In this document: piece after piece, positions 1-6,077 of the stretch
Numbering within the stretch: position 1 is the first letter of the stretch
Layout of the letters: every line of letters begins with the position of its first letter
Assembly (NCBI GenBank): GCA_021780705.1
Contig: JAJXYG010000091.1
Coordinates: 1 to 7,960 of the forward strand
DNA: 7,960 nucleotides
Direction of reading: 5' to 3'
Source of the DNA: Bacteroidota bacterium
GTDB lineage: Bacteria > Bacteroidota > Bacteroidia > Chitinophagales > Chitinophagaceae
The notes under the pieces: model-generated
Databases searched by the model: none
What the model was told of the DNA's origin: nothing
The model's input: only the letters and a program-made list of their open reading frames with translations
Program-made: the position numbers and the translations under genes

Positions 1-1164
1 AGAGATGTCCTCAGCGGTGATCTGGGAGTCATGGCACATCAGTGCTGCCAAATCGATGACGGCCCTGAGTTCCCGGACATTTCCTGGAAAATTGTACTTC
101 ATCAGTTTATCCTTCGCATCGCGCAGGATCTCCACTTCCGGAAGGTTATTTTCTTTGGTAAATATGTCGGCAAAATATTTGGCGAGCAGCAGGACGTCAT
201 TGCCCCTTTCCCTGAGTGGGGGAATATGAATCGGGAGTCCGATAATTCTGAAATACAAATCTTCCCTGAAAGTACCCTTTTTTACCTCTTCAGCCAGGTC
301 TTTGTGGGTGGCTGTGATGATGCGGACATCCAGCTGGATTCTATCTCTACCGCCGATCCGGACTACTTCGCGTTCCTGCAGGACTCTCAGCAACTTGCTT
401 TGGAGACCGAGGTCCAGCTCTGCGATCTCATCCAGGAAGAGAGTACCACCGTTGGCCTCTTCGAACTTCCCGGCTTTTCTGGCAATAGCGCCCGTAAAGG
501 CGCCTTTCTCATGGCCGAAAAGTTCACTTTCAATCAGTTCATGTGGGATGGAGGCCATATTCAGGGCTACAAAGTTTTTTCTGCTCCTTTCACTTTGGTA
601 GTGGATGGCTTTGGCCACCACTTCCTTTCCCGTTCCGGTTTCCCCGGATATGGAAACGTTGATATTGACACTGCAGGCCTTTTCCATAAGCTGGTATACC
701 TTCTCCAGTTCAGGGCTTTGGCCGATCAGGGTCTTTCTGAAATTGAATTTCTGTCCGAGAGCCGACCGCAGTTCTTCGACATGCTGTTTCAGATTCTGAT
801 TTTCTCTAATGCGGATGATGCTGTTCCACAGCAGGTCCTTGGTGGCCTCGTCCTTGACTAGATAATCGTCTACCCCCTGTTTGACAAGATCCACTGCTAC
901 AGAAATTTCTTCCTGGGAACTGATGATGATGACTGCGGTTGAAGGGGATTGTCCCCTGATCTTTTTGAACAATTCATCCCCGGTCATGTCTGGCAGGGAA
1001 AAATCGACGGTCACCAAATTGGGCTTTTTGTGGAGATTGGCCAAACATTCTTTGGCGGTCTCAAAGCGGGTGACGACATAATCAGGATTCAAACTGAGGT
1101 GATAGGCAAGGAGTTCACCGTAGAAGGGGTCATCCTCCACGATAAAGATAGAGTAACCTTCCAT
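1..1164 (-). CDS. Sigma-54-dependent response regulator (NtrC/AtoC family), C-terminus outside window
   Basis: A cytoplasmic two-component transcription activator that uses ATP hydrolysis to open sigma-54 promoters. The frame is open from the ATG at 1164-1162 to the window edge (388 codons). Residues 1-120 form a receiver: acidic cluster E10-D11-D12, phosphoacceptor D54 in VDFSLPD, S82 and K104 are all present, so it should be phosphorylatable. A linker leads to the AAA+ domain from about residue 145: Walker A GETGTGKE at 174-181, the sigma-54 contact loop GAFTGA intact at 221-226, Walker B GGTLFLDE at 239-246, then the conserved FREDLYFRI and NFPGNVREL segments. The Fis-type helix-turn-helix expected at the C-terminus lies beyond position 1. 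No sensor kinase is visible beside it. It diverges from ugd, whose upstream region carries a sigma-54-like promoter, so ugd and the downstream EPS genes are plausible targets (inference). Family assignment is firm; the target is not proven. Confidence 0.96.
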   Translation of the reverse strand, partial: MEGYSIFIVEDDPFYGELLAYHLSLNPDYVVTRFETAKECLANLHKKPNLVTVDFSLPDMTGDELFKKIRGQSPSTAVIIISSQEEISVAVDLVKQGVDDYLVKDEATKDLLWNSIIRIRENQNLKQHVEELRSALGQKFNFRKTLIGQSPELEKVYQLMEKACSVNINVSISGETGTGKEVVAKAIHYQSERSRKNFVALNMASIPHELIESELFGHEKGAFTGAIARKAGKFEEANGGTLFLDEIAELDLGLQSKLLRVLQEREVVRIGGRDRIQLDVRIITATHKDLAEEVKKGTFREDLYFRIIGLPIHIPPLRERGNDVLLLAKYFADIFTKENNLPEVEILRDAKDKLMKYNFPGNVRELRAVIDLAALMCHDSQITAEDIS

Positions 1165-1225
1165 AATGTTGTAAGCAGGTGTTTTAATCCGATAGGGAGA
1201 TTCGGTGTAGGTTAAATACAAATTT

Positions 1226-1250
1226 TGGAAACTTTTTCCATAATATGGAA
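1226..1250. promoter_or_regulatory. Candidate activator-binding array (three TGGAA/TTCCA half-sites)
   Basis: Two overlapping perfect inverted repeats share a central arm: TGGAAA-N3-TTTCCA at 1226-1240 and TTCCATA-A-TATGGAA at 1236-1250. The half-sites therefore begin at 1226, 1236 and 1246, exactly 10 bp apart (one helical turn). The array lies between the divergent sigma-54 activator gene and ugd, about 78 bp upstream of the -24 GG of the predicted ugd promoter, a usual distance for an enhancer site of this activator class. It is also 62-86 bp upstream of the activator's own start, so autoregulation is possible. Which protein binds it is inference. Confidence 0.55.
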
Positions 1251-1303
1251 CGAAGTGAGTACCCGAAAAATTGTTTCTACCTGAAAATTAATTTATTAGT
1301 CTT

Positions 1304-1319
1304 TGGCACCGCCTTTGAA
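1304..1319 (+). promoter_or_regulatory. Sigma-54-like -24/-12 promoter of the ugd operon
   Basis: TGGCACC-GCCT-TTGAA matches the sigma-54 consensus TGGCACG-N4-TTGCA, with the correct 10 bases between the -24 GG (1305-1306) and the -12 dinucleotide. The one notable deviation is GA in place of GC at -12. The predicted transcription start is near 1330, giving a 14-nt leader before the ATG at 1344. The divergent neighbouring gene encodes a sigma-54 activator, which strengthens the call. Confidence 0.6.
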
Positions 1320-1343
1320 TCCTATAGGAAAAAATTAAAGCAT

Positions 1344-2711
1344 ATGAAAATCACTATTGTAGGAAGCGGATATGTAGGCCTGGTTACCGGAGCCTGTTTT
1401 TCCGAAGTGGGTATCGACGTCACCTGCGTGGATATCGATCAAAAGAAAATTGACAACCTGAACAAGGGGATTGTCCCCATTTTTGAACCCGGGCTGGAAG
1501 AAATGATCAGCCGGAACATGAAAAAGGGACGCCTGAGTTTTACTTCCGACCTGGCTTCTGCCATGCCGGGTACCGAGGTTCTTTTTATAGCAGTAGGAAC
1601 TCCGCCAGATGAAGATGGAAGCGCGGACCTCAAATACGTCCTTTCCGTGGCCCGGGAATGCGGCCGGCATATGGAGGATTACCTGCTGGTAGTCACCAAG
1701 AGCACGGTGCCGGTGGGTACCTCCCTTAGGGTACGCCACGCAGTGGAAGAAGCACTACAGAGCAGGGGTAAACACATTCCTTTCGATGTAGCCTCCAATC
1801 CGGAATTTCTGAAGGAAGGTGCCGCAATAGAAGATTTTCTCAAACCGGACCGGATCGTGATTGGACTGGAGAGTGCCCGGGCTGAAGAGATGATGTCCCA
1901 ATTATACAAACCCTTTACTATGAACGGCCATCCCCTGATTTTCATGGACATTACCTCTGCGGAAATGACCAAATATGCCGCCAACTCCATGCTGGCTGCC
2001 AAAATCAGCTTCATGAACGATATCGCAAATCTGTGTGAAATTGTCGGAGCTGACATCAACCTGGTCCGCAAGGGAATCGGTTCTGATTCCAGGATCGGAA
2101 ATAAATTCATCTACCCCGGTATAGGATACGGTGGCTCCTGCTTTCCCAAGGATGTGCAGGCCCTGATCCGGACTGCCGAGGACTTTCAATATGAACTGCG
2201 GGTGCTCAAGGCCGTGGAAGCTGTAAATAATGACCAGAAGCTGGTCCTTTACCAAAAGATCCGTCAATATTTTGAAGGCAACCTGGCCGGAAAGACCATT
2301 ACCCTCTGGGGATTGTCCTTCAAGCCGCAGACCGACGACATGCGGGAAGCTCCTTCCCTGGTCATCGTGCAGAAACTCCTGCAGGCAGGTGCCCACGTGA
2401 AGGTCTATGACCCGGTAGCCCTGGAAGAAGCACGCCGCCATTTTGGAGAAAAGGTGGAATACCATGAAGAGCAGTATGAAGCCCTGATTGATTCCGATGG
2501 GCTGGCGATCCTGACTGAATGGCCGGAATTCAAATTTCCCAACTTCAAGGTAATCCGCAAACTGCTGAACCATCCGGTGGTCTTTGATGGTCGCAATATA
2601 TATGACAAAGTGATGATGCAGCAAAACGGATTTGACTATCAGTGCATTGGCGTAAAAACTGCCATGAAAGAGGTGCGCAGCCCCTTTACCTATCAGGAAC
2701 CTGTATTATAA
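1344..2711 (+). CDS. ugd: UDP-glucose 6-dehydrogenase
   Basis: Oxidises UDP-glucose to UDP-glucuronate with two NAD+, in the cytoplasm, supplying precursors for acidic polysaccharides. The 455-residue protein has the usual length for the bacterial UGD/MGD family. It begins with the Rossmann motif GSGYVG (7-12), with D30 at the end of beta-2 for NAD ribose binding. It continues with [19 protein letters not shown] and [11 protein letters not shown], and the catalytic cysteine is C266 in [10 protein letters not shown]. The C-terminal nucleotide-binding domain includes [16 protein letters not shown]. An in-frame ATG at 1245 would add 33 residues, but they are unlike the family, overlap the palindromic array and precede the predicted promoter, so 1344 is chosen. 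The uxs gene follows after 18 nt, consistent with one operon in which UDP-GlcA is passed on to the decarboxylase. A nearby paralogue specificity (for example UDP-ManNAc or GDP-Man dehydrogenase) is less likely given this motif set and the uxs partner. Confidence 0.96.
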   Translation: MKITIVGSGYVGLVTGACFSEVGIDVTCVDIDQKKIDNLNKGIVPIFEPGLEEMISRNMKKGRLSFTSDLASAMPGTEVLFIAVGTPPDEDGSADLKYVLSVARECGRHMEDYLLVVTKSTVPVGTSLRVRHAVEEALQSRGKHIPFDVASNPEFLKEGAAIEDFLKPDRIVIGLESARAEEMMSQLYKPFTMNGHPLIFMDITSAEMTKYAANSMLAAKISFMNDIANLCEIVGADINLVRKGIGSDSRIGNKFIYPGIGYGGSCFPKDVQALIRTAEDFQYELRVLKAVEAVNNDQKLVLYQKIRQYFEGNLAGKTITLWGLSFKPQTDDMREAPSLVIVQKLLQAGAHVKVYDPVALEEARRHFGEKVEYHEEQYEALIDSDGLAILTEWPEFKFPNFKVIRKLLNHPVVFDGRNIYDKVMMQQNGFDYQCIGVKTAMKEVRSPFTYQEPVL

Positions 2712-2729
2712 CCTAAAGCCGTTGCTACC

Positions 2730-3737
2730 ATGAAAAGAACACGTACACTCGTGACCGGGGGGGCAGGGTTCCTGGGGTCCCACCTCTGTGAATCCCTGCT
2801 GGACCAGGGACACGAAGTCTTCTGCCTGGATAACTTCTTTACCGGCCAGAAGCAAAATATCGTCCATCTGCTGGATCATCCTTATTTTGAACTGATTCGC
2901 CATGATGTGACCACCCCGTTTTATATCGAAGCGGATGAAATCTACAACCTGGCCAGTCCAGCTTCCCCCATTCACTACCAGTATAATCCGATCAAGACGA
3001 TGAAGACCTCGCTCATGGGGGCCATCCATATGCTGGGCCTCGCCAAGAGGCTAAGGGCACGGATCCTGCAGGCCTCTACCAGTGAGGTATATGGGGACCC
3101 GATGGTGCATCCCCAACCTGAATCCTACTGGGGTAATGTCAATCCCATAGGGGAGCGTTCCTGTTATGATGAAGGGAAACGGGGAGCAGAGACCCTGTTT
3201 ATGGATTACCACAAACAACATGGAATCCCGGTCAAGATCATCCGCATATTTAATACCTACGGCCCGCGGATGCATCCCGATGACGGAAGGGTGGTATCCA
3301 ATTTTATCGTACAGGCCCTGCAAAATAAGGACATCACCATTTATGGGGATGGCTCCCAGACCCGGAGCTTCCAATATGTAGATGACCTGATTAAAGGGAT
3401 GATCCGGATGATGCAGACCCCGGCCTCCTTTACCGGACCGGTGAATATGGGAAATCCCAATGAGTTCACGATCCGGAGCCTGGCTGAAAAAGTTATTGCG
3501 ATGACAGGTTCCAGGTCAAAGATTGTCTATAGACAGCTGCCATCTGATGATCCGAAGATGAGACAGCCCGATATCAGTCTGGCTACTTCCGAGTTGAGCT
3601 GGTATCCAAAGATTGAGCTGGAAGAAGGCCTGGGGAAGACCATCGCCTACTTTGAGCAATTGCTCCTCGAGGAAAAGTTGGTGGAAAAGGCCACGACTCC
3701 GACAAATGGATCCCGGGGACGGGTACTGGTAAAATGA
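2730..3737 (+). CDS. uxs: UDP-glucuronate decarboxylase (UDP-xylose synthase), extended SDR family
   Basis: Converts UDP-glucuronate to UDP-xylose by NAD-dependent oxidation, decarboxylation and reduction. The 335-residue protein is full length for soluble bacterial UXS. The NAD-binding motif is [10 protein letters not shown] (9-18) with D34 after beta-2. The family signature [15 protein letters not shown] is at 73-87. The active site shows STSEVYGDP (116-124) with E119, and the Tyr-Lys pair Y146/K150 in CYDEGKR, which also contains the R151 typical of decarboxylating members. Further signatures are [13 protein letters not shown] (127-139) and [10 protein letters not shown]. It has no N-terminal membrane anchor, unlike the animal enzyme. 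It lies 18 nt downstream of ugd and uses that enzyme's product, so the pair forms a two-step route from UDP-Glc to UDP-Xyl. This suggests the polymer contains xylose, and possibly glucuronate (inference). Confidence 0.96.
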   Translation: MKRTRTLVTGGAGFLGSHLCESLLDQGHEVFCLDNFFTGQKQNIVHLLDHPYFELIRHDVTTPFYIEADEIYNLASPASPIHYQYNPIKTMKTSLMGAIHMLGLAKRLRARILQASTSEVYGDPMVHPQPESYWGNVNPIGERSCYDEGKRGAETLFMDYHKQHGIPVKIIRIFNTYGPRMHPDDGRVVSNFIVQALQNKDITIYGDGSQTRSFQYVDDLIKGMIRMMQTPASFTGPVNMGNPNEFTIRSLAEKVIAMTGSRSKIVYRQLPSDDPKMRQPDISLATSELSWYPKIELEEGLGKTIAYFEQLLLEEKLVEKATTPTNGSRGRVLVK

Positions 3738-3778
3738 TCCGCTTTTGTTTTTTCCGCTTTTTTTATCGGTTTTTTTAA

Positions 3779-3814
3779 GGCTCCACCTGATTTTTAGGAG
3801 GTTCCAAAGGTGGG
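3779..3814 (+). repeat. Alternative inverted repeats sharing one arm
   Basis: CCACCT at 3783-3788 can pair with AGGTGG at 3808-3813 (6 of 6) or, with one mismatch, with AGGAGG at 3796-3801 (7-nt loop; outer GG/CC pairs at 3779-3780 and 3804-3805). The two pairings exclude each other. No T tract follows directly, so this is not a standard terminator. It could be an mRNA 3'-end structure for uxs or may mean nothing. Confidence 0.25.
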
Positions 3815-3906
3815 AATCGGGAGTCTACTTTTTAGAAATGGTTGCCACTTCCTGCTTATTCCAATCTGCAGGCATGAAAGCTTGAAAAAGCCAGTTTTCC
3901 AAAAAT

Positions 3907-3930
3907 GAGAATTTTTTCCGAGATAGAGAA
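3907..3930. promoter_or_regulatory. Candidate second activator site, degenerate match to the ugd array
   Basis: Aligned without gaps to 1227-1250, this 24-bp stretch matches at 16 positions and keeps the pattern GRRAA-N-TTTTTCC-N7-GRRAA-like halves (GAGAA, TTTTTTCC, AGAGAA). It lies 88 bp upstream of the -24 GG of the next predicted sigma-54 promoter, against 78 bp for the ugd array: a difference of one helical turn. The perfect palindromy of the first array is lost, and the region is A/T-rich, so chance similarity is possible. Confidence 0.3.
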
Positions 3931-3993
3931 AATCCGCATCCTTCCTCAATTTTTTCAATATTGATTTTCAATCATCTATGGCCTTTTTTGAAC

Positions 3994-4009
3994 TGGCATG
4001 TTAATGGAG
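3994..4009 (+). promoter_or_regulatory. Sigma-54-like -24/-12 promoter of the HPt/EPS operon
   Basis: TGGCATG-TTAA-TGGAG has the -24 GG (3995-3996) and, exactly 10 bases on, GA at 4007-4008. The -24 half is close to consensus and the -12 half is weaker (TGGAG for TTGCA). The same GA replacement occurs in the ugd promoter. The predicted start is near 4020, leaving a 15-nt leader to the ATG at 4035, almost the same geometry as ugd. Confidence 0.45.
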
Positions 4010-4034
4010 TTTATAATGGCAAAACCAAAACAAC

Positions 4035-4418
4035 ATGTACACCTTTGAAAGAACATCACCCGATACCTGGACCCATCCTCCCGTTCTGGATTTGTCCACC
4101 ATCCATCAGTTATGCCGGGGAGACCAGTCCCGGATCGACCGGATACTGTCTGTATTTGCCGCAGAATTACCTGAAAGTGAAAAAAAGATGAGAGAAGCTT
4201 TCCAGTCCCGGGATTATGAAACCCTGAGAAAGGAAATGCACCGCCTGAGTCCCTCCATGGGAAACCTGGGTGCCGTGGACGTACAAAATGAACTCCTGGA
4301 TCTGGAGGCAGCACTGGACTCGGGAGAGATCGTCTTCAATTTCACTTCAAGGGTAAGCCAGGTCCTTGACCAGGTAGCACATGTCACCCGATTACTGAAA
4401 CGCGCCACCATAATATAA
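4035..4418 (+). CDS. Stand-alone HPt (histidine phosphotransfer) protein
   Basis: A small cytoplasmic protein (127 residues) predicted to carry a phosphoryl group on histidine between receiver domains in a multi-step phosphorelay. The core motif is MHRLSPSMGNLGA (68-80), corresponding to the HPt signature H-x-L-K-[GP]-S-x-x-x-[LM]-G. H69 is the predicted phosphorylated residue; S72 replaces the usual Lys and P73 stands where Gly or Pro is found. The rest is helical with the acidic and amphipathic segments expected of a four-helix bundle. There is no catalytic kinase domain. The gene starts 15 nt after the predicted sigma-54 transcription start and ends 14 nt before the receiver gene at 4433, so the two are probably co-expressed partners (inference). 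A short frame opening at 4016 ends after ten codons and is not a gene. The family call rests mainly on the motif and its context. Confidence 0.82.
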   Translation: MYTFERTSPDTWTHPPVLDLSTIHQLCRGDQSRIDRILSVFAAELPESEKKMREAFQSRDYETLRKEMHRLSPSMGNLGAVDVQNELLDLEAALDSGEIVFNFTSRVSQVLDQVAHVTRLLKRATII

Positions 4419-4432
4419 TAAGCACACACATC

Positions 4433-4819
4433 ATGAAAAAGAAAATTCTAGTAGTAGACGATGAACTGACCATCTGCCTTTTGTTGGAAAATTTCCTGTC
4501 CAAAGAGTATGAGGTGGTATTCATGCAAGACAGCCTCAAGGCCAAAGACTGGCTGGGCAGCCACCTGCCAGATCTTATCATCTGCGACATTCAGATGCCC
4601 GAAGTGAACGGGTTTGAACTGCTTTCCTGGATCCGTAAAGGAGGATTTACCCGCAGGACCCCGGTGATTATGTTATCTGCGAAGGCAGAGAGCAAGGAAC
4701 GGATCAAATCTTACCAACTGGGGGCCCAGGACTATCTCACCAAGCCTTTCAACCCGGAAGAACTCGGAGAACTGGTCAAGAAGAATCTGTTTCCGATTCA
4801 CTATGCCATCGAGTGGTAG
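4433..4819 (+). CDS. Single-domain response regulator (CheY/Spo0F-like receiver)
   Basis: A stand-alone receiver of 128 residues with no output domain. All catalytic positions are present: D9-D10 acidic pair after beta-1 (ILVVDDE), phosphoacceptor D52 in ICDIQMPEVNG, S82 in IMLSAKAES and K104 in DYLTKPFNPEEL. It should accept phosphate from a histidine kinase or from the adjacent HPt protein (gene ends 14 nt upstream) and either pass it on, like Spo0F, or signal by protein contact, like CheY. The next gene, starting 37 nt downstream, carries a degenerate receiver fused to a sugar transferase, so a receiver-receiver or receiver-HPt contact at the membrane is a plausible output (inference). Its place between an HPt gene and EPS assembly genes argues for a role in EPS control rather than chemotaxis. 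Confidence 0.93.
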   Translation: MKKKILVVDDELTICLLLENFLSKEYEVVFMQDSLKAKDWLGSHLPDLIICDIQMPEVNGFELLSWIRKGGFTRRTPVIMLSAKAESKERIKSYQLGAQDYLTKPFNPEELGELVKKNLFPIHYAIEW

Positions 4820-4856
4820 CCCTTTTAGTCTTCTTACAACCAAAAAGCGAAAACAA

Positions 4857-6056
4857 ATGAAGCATCATATCGACCTACTCTACATCGGTTCCCACTATTC
4901 TGAATTCTCCCGACTGGCAGCAGAAAAGAATCTGCATTTCCATACGGTAAAGAACAGCCTGGAAGCAGTATTACTGCTGGAATCTCCCGTTACGGTAGCT
5001 ACCATCCTTTGTGAGTACCACCTGCCGGGTGAAAACGGGCTTTGCCTGTTTGACTGGATACATAAGCAAAACAGGTTCCACGGCACCTCATTTTTTTTAC
5101 TAAGTGAAGGATTTGATCAGACACTCTACAAGGAGGCCTTCCGAAGGGGTGCAGATGATTATTATGCCCTGCGGACCAGTAAAACCCCGGATATACTGGC
5201 ACGTGCACTCGAATACGGCGGCCGCAGCCTGAAATTACGAGATATACCTGAGGAAAAAAGAGAGGACGTCTTTTACAAGATTCCCCTTTCCAAAAGGTTG
5301 TTTGATATTACGGTGGCAGGCCTTGCCCTGCTGATCGCCTCCCCCTTCCTGACCCTAATCATGATTGCCATATGGATTGAATCCCCCGGCAAGGTGTATT
5401 TCACTTCCCGCCGGGTAGGGCGCAAACCCTTCGATTTTTATAAGCTGCGGTCTATGAGACCCGGGGCGGCAGATCAGCTGAAGGATCTCGCCAAATCAAA
5501 GAACCAATATAACCAGAACGCCCAGGTGGATGAAGTGCGCTTTGACCTTCCCTGCCCCAGGTGCAGTGCCTTGGCCGAAGATGAGCACTGTTCTCCCATC
5601 ATGTATATAGGGGAGCATCAGATCTGCGATTACTGGTATCACGAACAAAAAAGGGAAATCGCGGCTAAAAAATCAGCCTTCATAAAAATTAAAGATGATC
5701 CCCGGATTACCCGGGTGGGAAAATTTATTCGCAATACCAGCATCGATGAGCTGCCCCAACTGATTAATGTGCTGAAAGGAGACATGTCGATAGTGGGCAA
5801 CCGGCCCCTGCCGGTTTATGAAGCAGAACTGCTTACCGTAGACGCGCAGTCCAAGCGATTTTTGGCACCGGCCGGGATCACCGGACTATGGCAGGTAGAA
5901 TTGAGAGGCAGGGGAGGAGAGATGTCTGAAGAAGAGCGCAAGAAGCTTGACAATCAATATGCGGAAAAATTCCAGGACAATCAATTTTCCTTCTGGTATG
6001 ATATCAAACTGATTTTAAAAACCATGCCTGCCCTATTTCAGAAAAGCACGGTATAA
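4857..6056 (+). CDS. Polyprenyl-phosphate sugar-1-phosphate transferase with N-terminal pseudo-receiver domain
   Basis: Predicted priming enzyme of EPS synthesis: it transfers a sugar-1-phosphate from a UDP-sugar to undecaprenyl phosphate at the inner membrane. The protein has 399 residues. Residues 1-120 resemble a receiver (ILCEYHLPGENG at 50-61; GADDYYAL at 98-105), but the phosphoacceptor is E53, the acidic pair is replaced by G11-S12 and the Lys position is L105 or R106, so it is a pseudo-receiver. Residues 141-399 are the bacterial sugar transferase domain: a hydrophobic helix 151-173 broken at S162-P163 (the re-entrant hairpin of this family), RRVGRKPFDFYKLRSM (185-200), DPRITRVGKFIR, the catalytic D297-E298 in IDELPQL, and VGNRPLP (313-319). 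An insert at about 202-275 contains C233, C236, C245 and C257. An in-frame ATG at 4803 would overlap the receiver gene; 4857 is preferred because the domain starts there. Donor sugar is not predictable. Confidence 0.93.
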   Translation: MKHHIDLLYIGSHYSEFSRLAAEKNLHFHTVKNSLEAVLLLESPVTVATILCEYHLPGENGLCLFDWIHKQNRFHGTSFFLLSEGFDQTLYKEAFRRGADDYYALRTSKTPDILARALEYGGRSLKLRDIPEEKREDVFYKIPLSKRLFDITVAGLALLIASPFLTLIMIAIWIESPGKVYFTSRRVGRKPFDFYKLRSMRPGAADQLKDLAKSKNQYNQNAQVDEVRFDLPCPRCSALAEDEHCSPIMYIGEHQICDYWYHEQKREIAAKKSAFIKIKDDPRITRVGKFIRNTSIDELPQLINVLKGDMSIVGNRPLPVYEAELLTVDAQSKRFLAPAGITGLWQVELRGRGGEMSEEERKKLDNQYAEKFQDNQFSFWYDIKLILKTMPALFQKSTV

Positions 6057-6077
6057 ATTCTAAAGCAAGACTACAAA

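Larger units (their letters stand above)
3738..4034. other. 297-bp intergenic region between the nucleotide-sugar and EPS operons
   Basis: No credible gene is present. The first 40 bases are T-rich (T runs around 3743-3750, 3757-3764 and 3770-3776) and could end transcription from uxs, but only a 3-bp CCG/CGG stem precedes the last T run, so no strong intrinsic terminator can be called. The middle holds possible hairpins (3779-3814). The distal half holds a GRRAA/TTTTTCC array and a sigma-54-like promoter, listed separately. The region resembles the 1165-1343 gap in function. Confidence 0.6.

Noticed and set aside
31..861. Long plus-strand open frame (276 codons)
   Set aside because: It lies opposite the sigma-54 activator gene, whose minus-strand translation has all the family motifs; the plus-strand product resembles nothing and is a shadow.
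1297..1305. Possible Bacteroidota sigma-A -7 element (TA-GTC-TTTG) before ugd
   Set aside because: The spacer is three bases rather than the two of TAnnTTTG, no convincing -33 partner was seen, and it overlaps the better sigma-54-like match.
1245..1343. Upstream in-frame start of ugd adding 33 residues
   Set aside because: The extension is unlike UGD N-termini, overlaps the palindromic array and lies upstream of the predicted transcription start; the Rossmann motif begins right after the ATG at 1344.
1902..2624. Long minus-strand open frame (240 codons)
   Set aside because: It is antisense to the well-supported ugd gene and has no recognisable domain.
3757..3776. Intrinsic terminator after uxs
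   Set aside because: A T run is present but the stem before it is only 3 bp (CCG/CGG), too weak to call.
3961..4191. Plus-strand open frame across the HPt promoter and gene start
   Set aside because: It is out of frame with the HPt gene, contains the promoter-like element and encodes no recognisable motif.
4803..4856. Upstream in-frame start of the sugar transferase
   Set aside because: It would overlap the end of the receiver gene and adds 18 residues of no domain character; the receiver-like beta-1 strand starts just after 4857.
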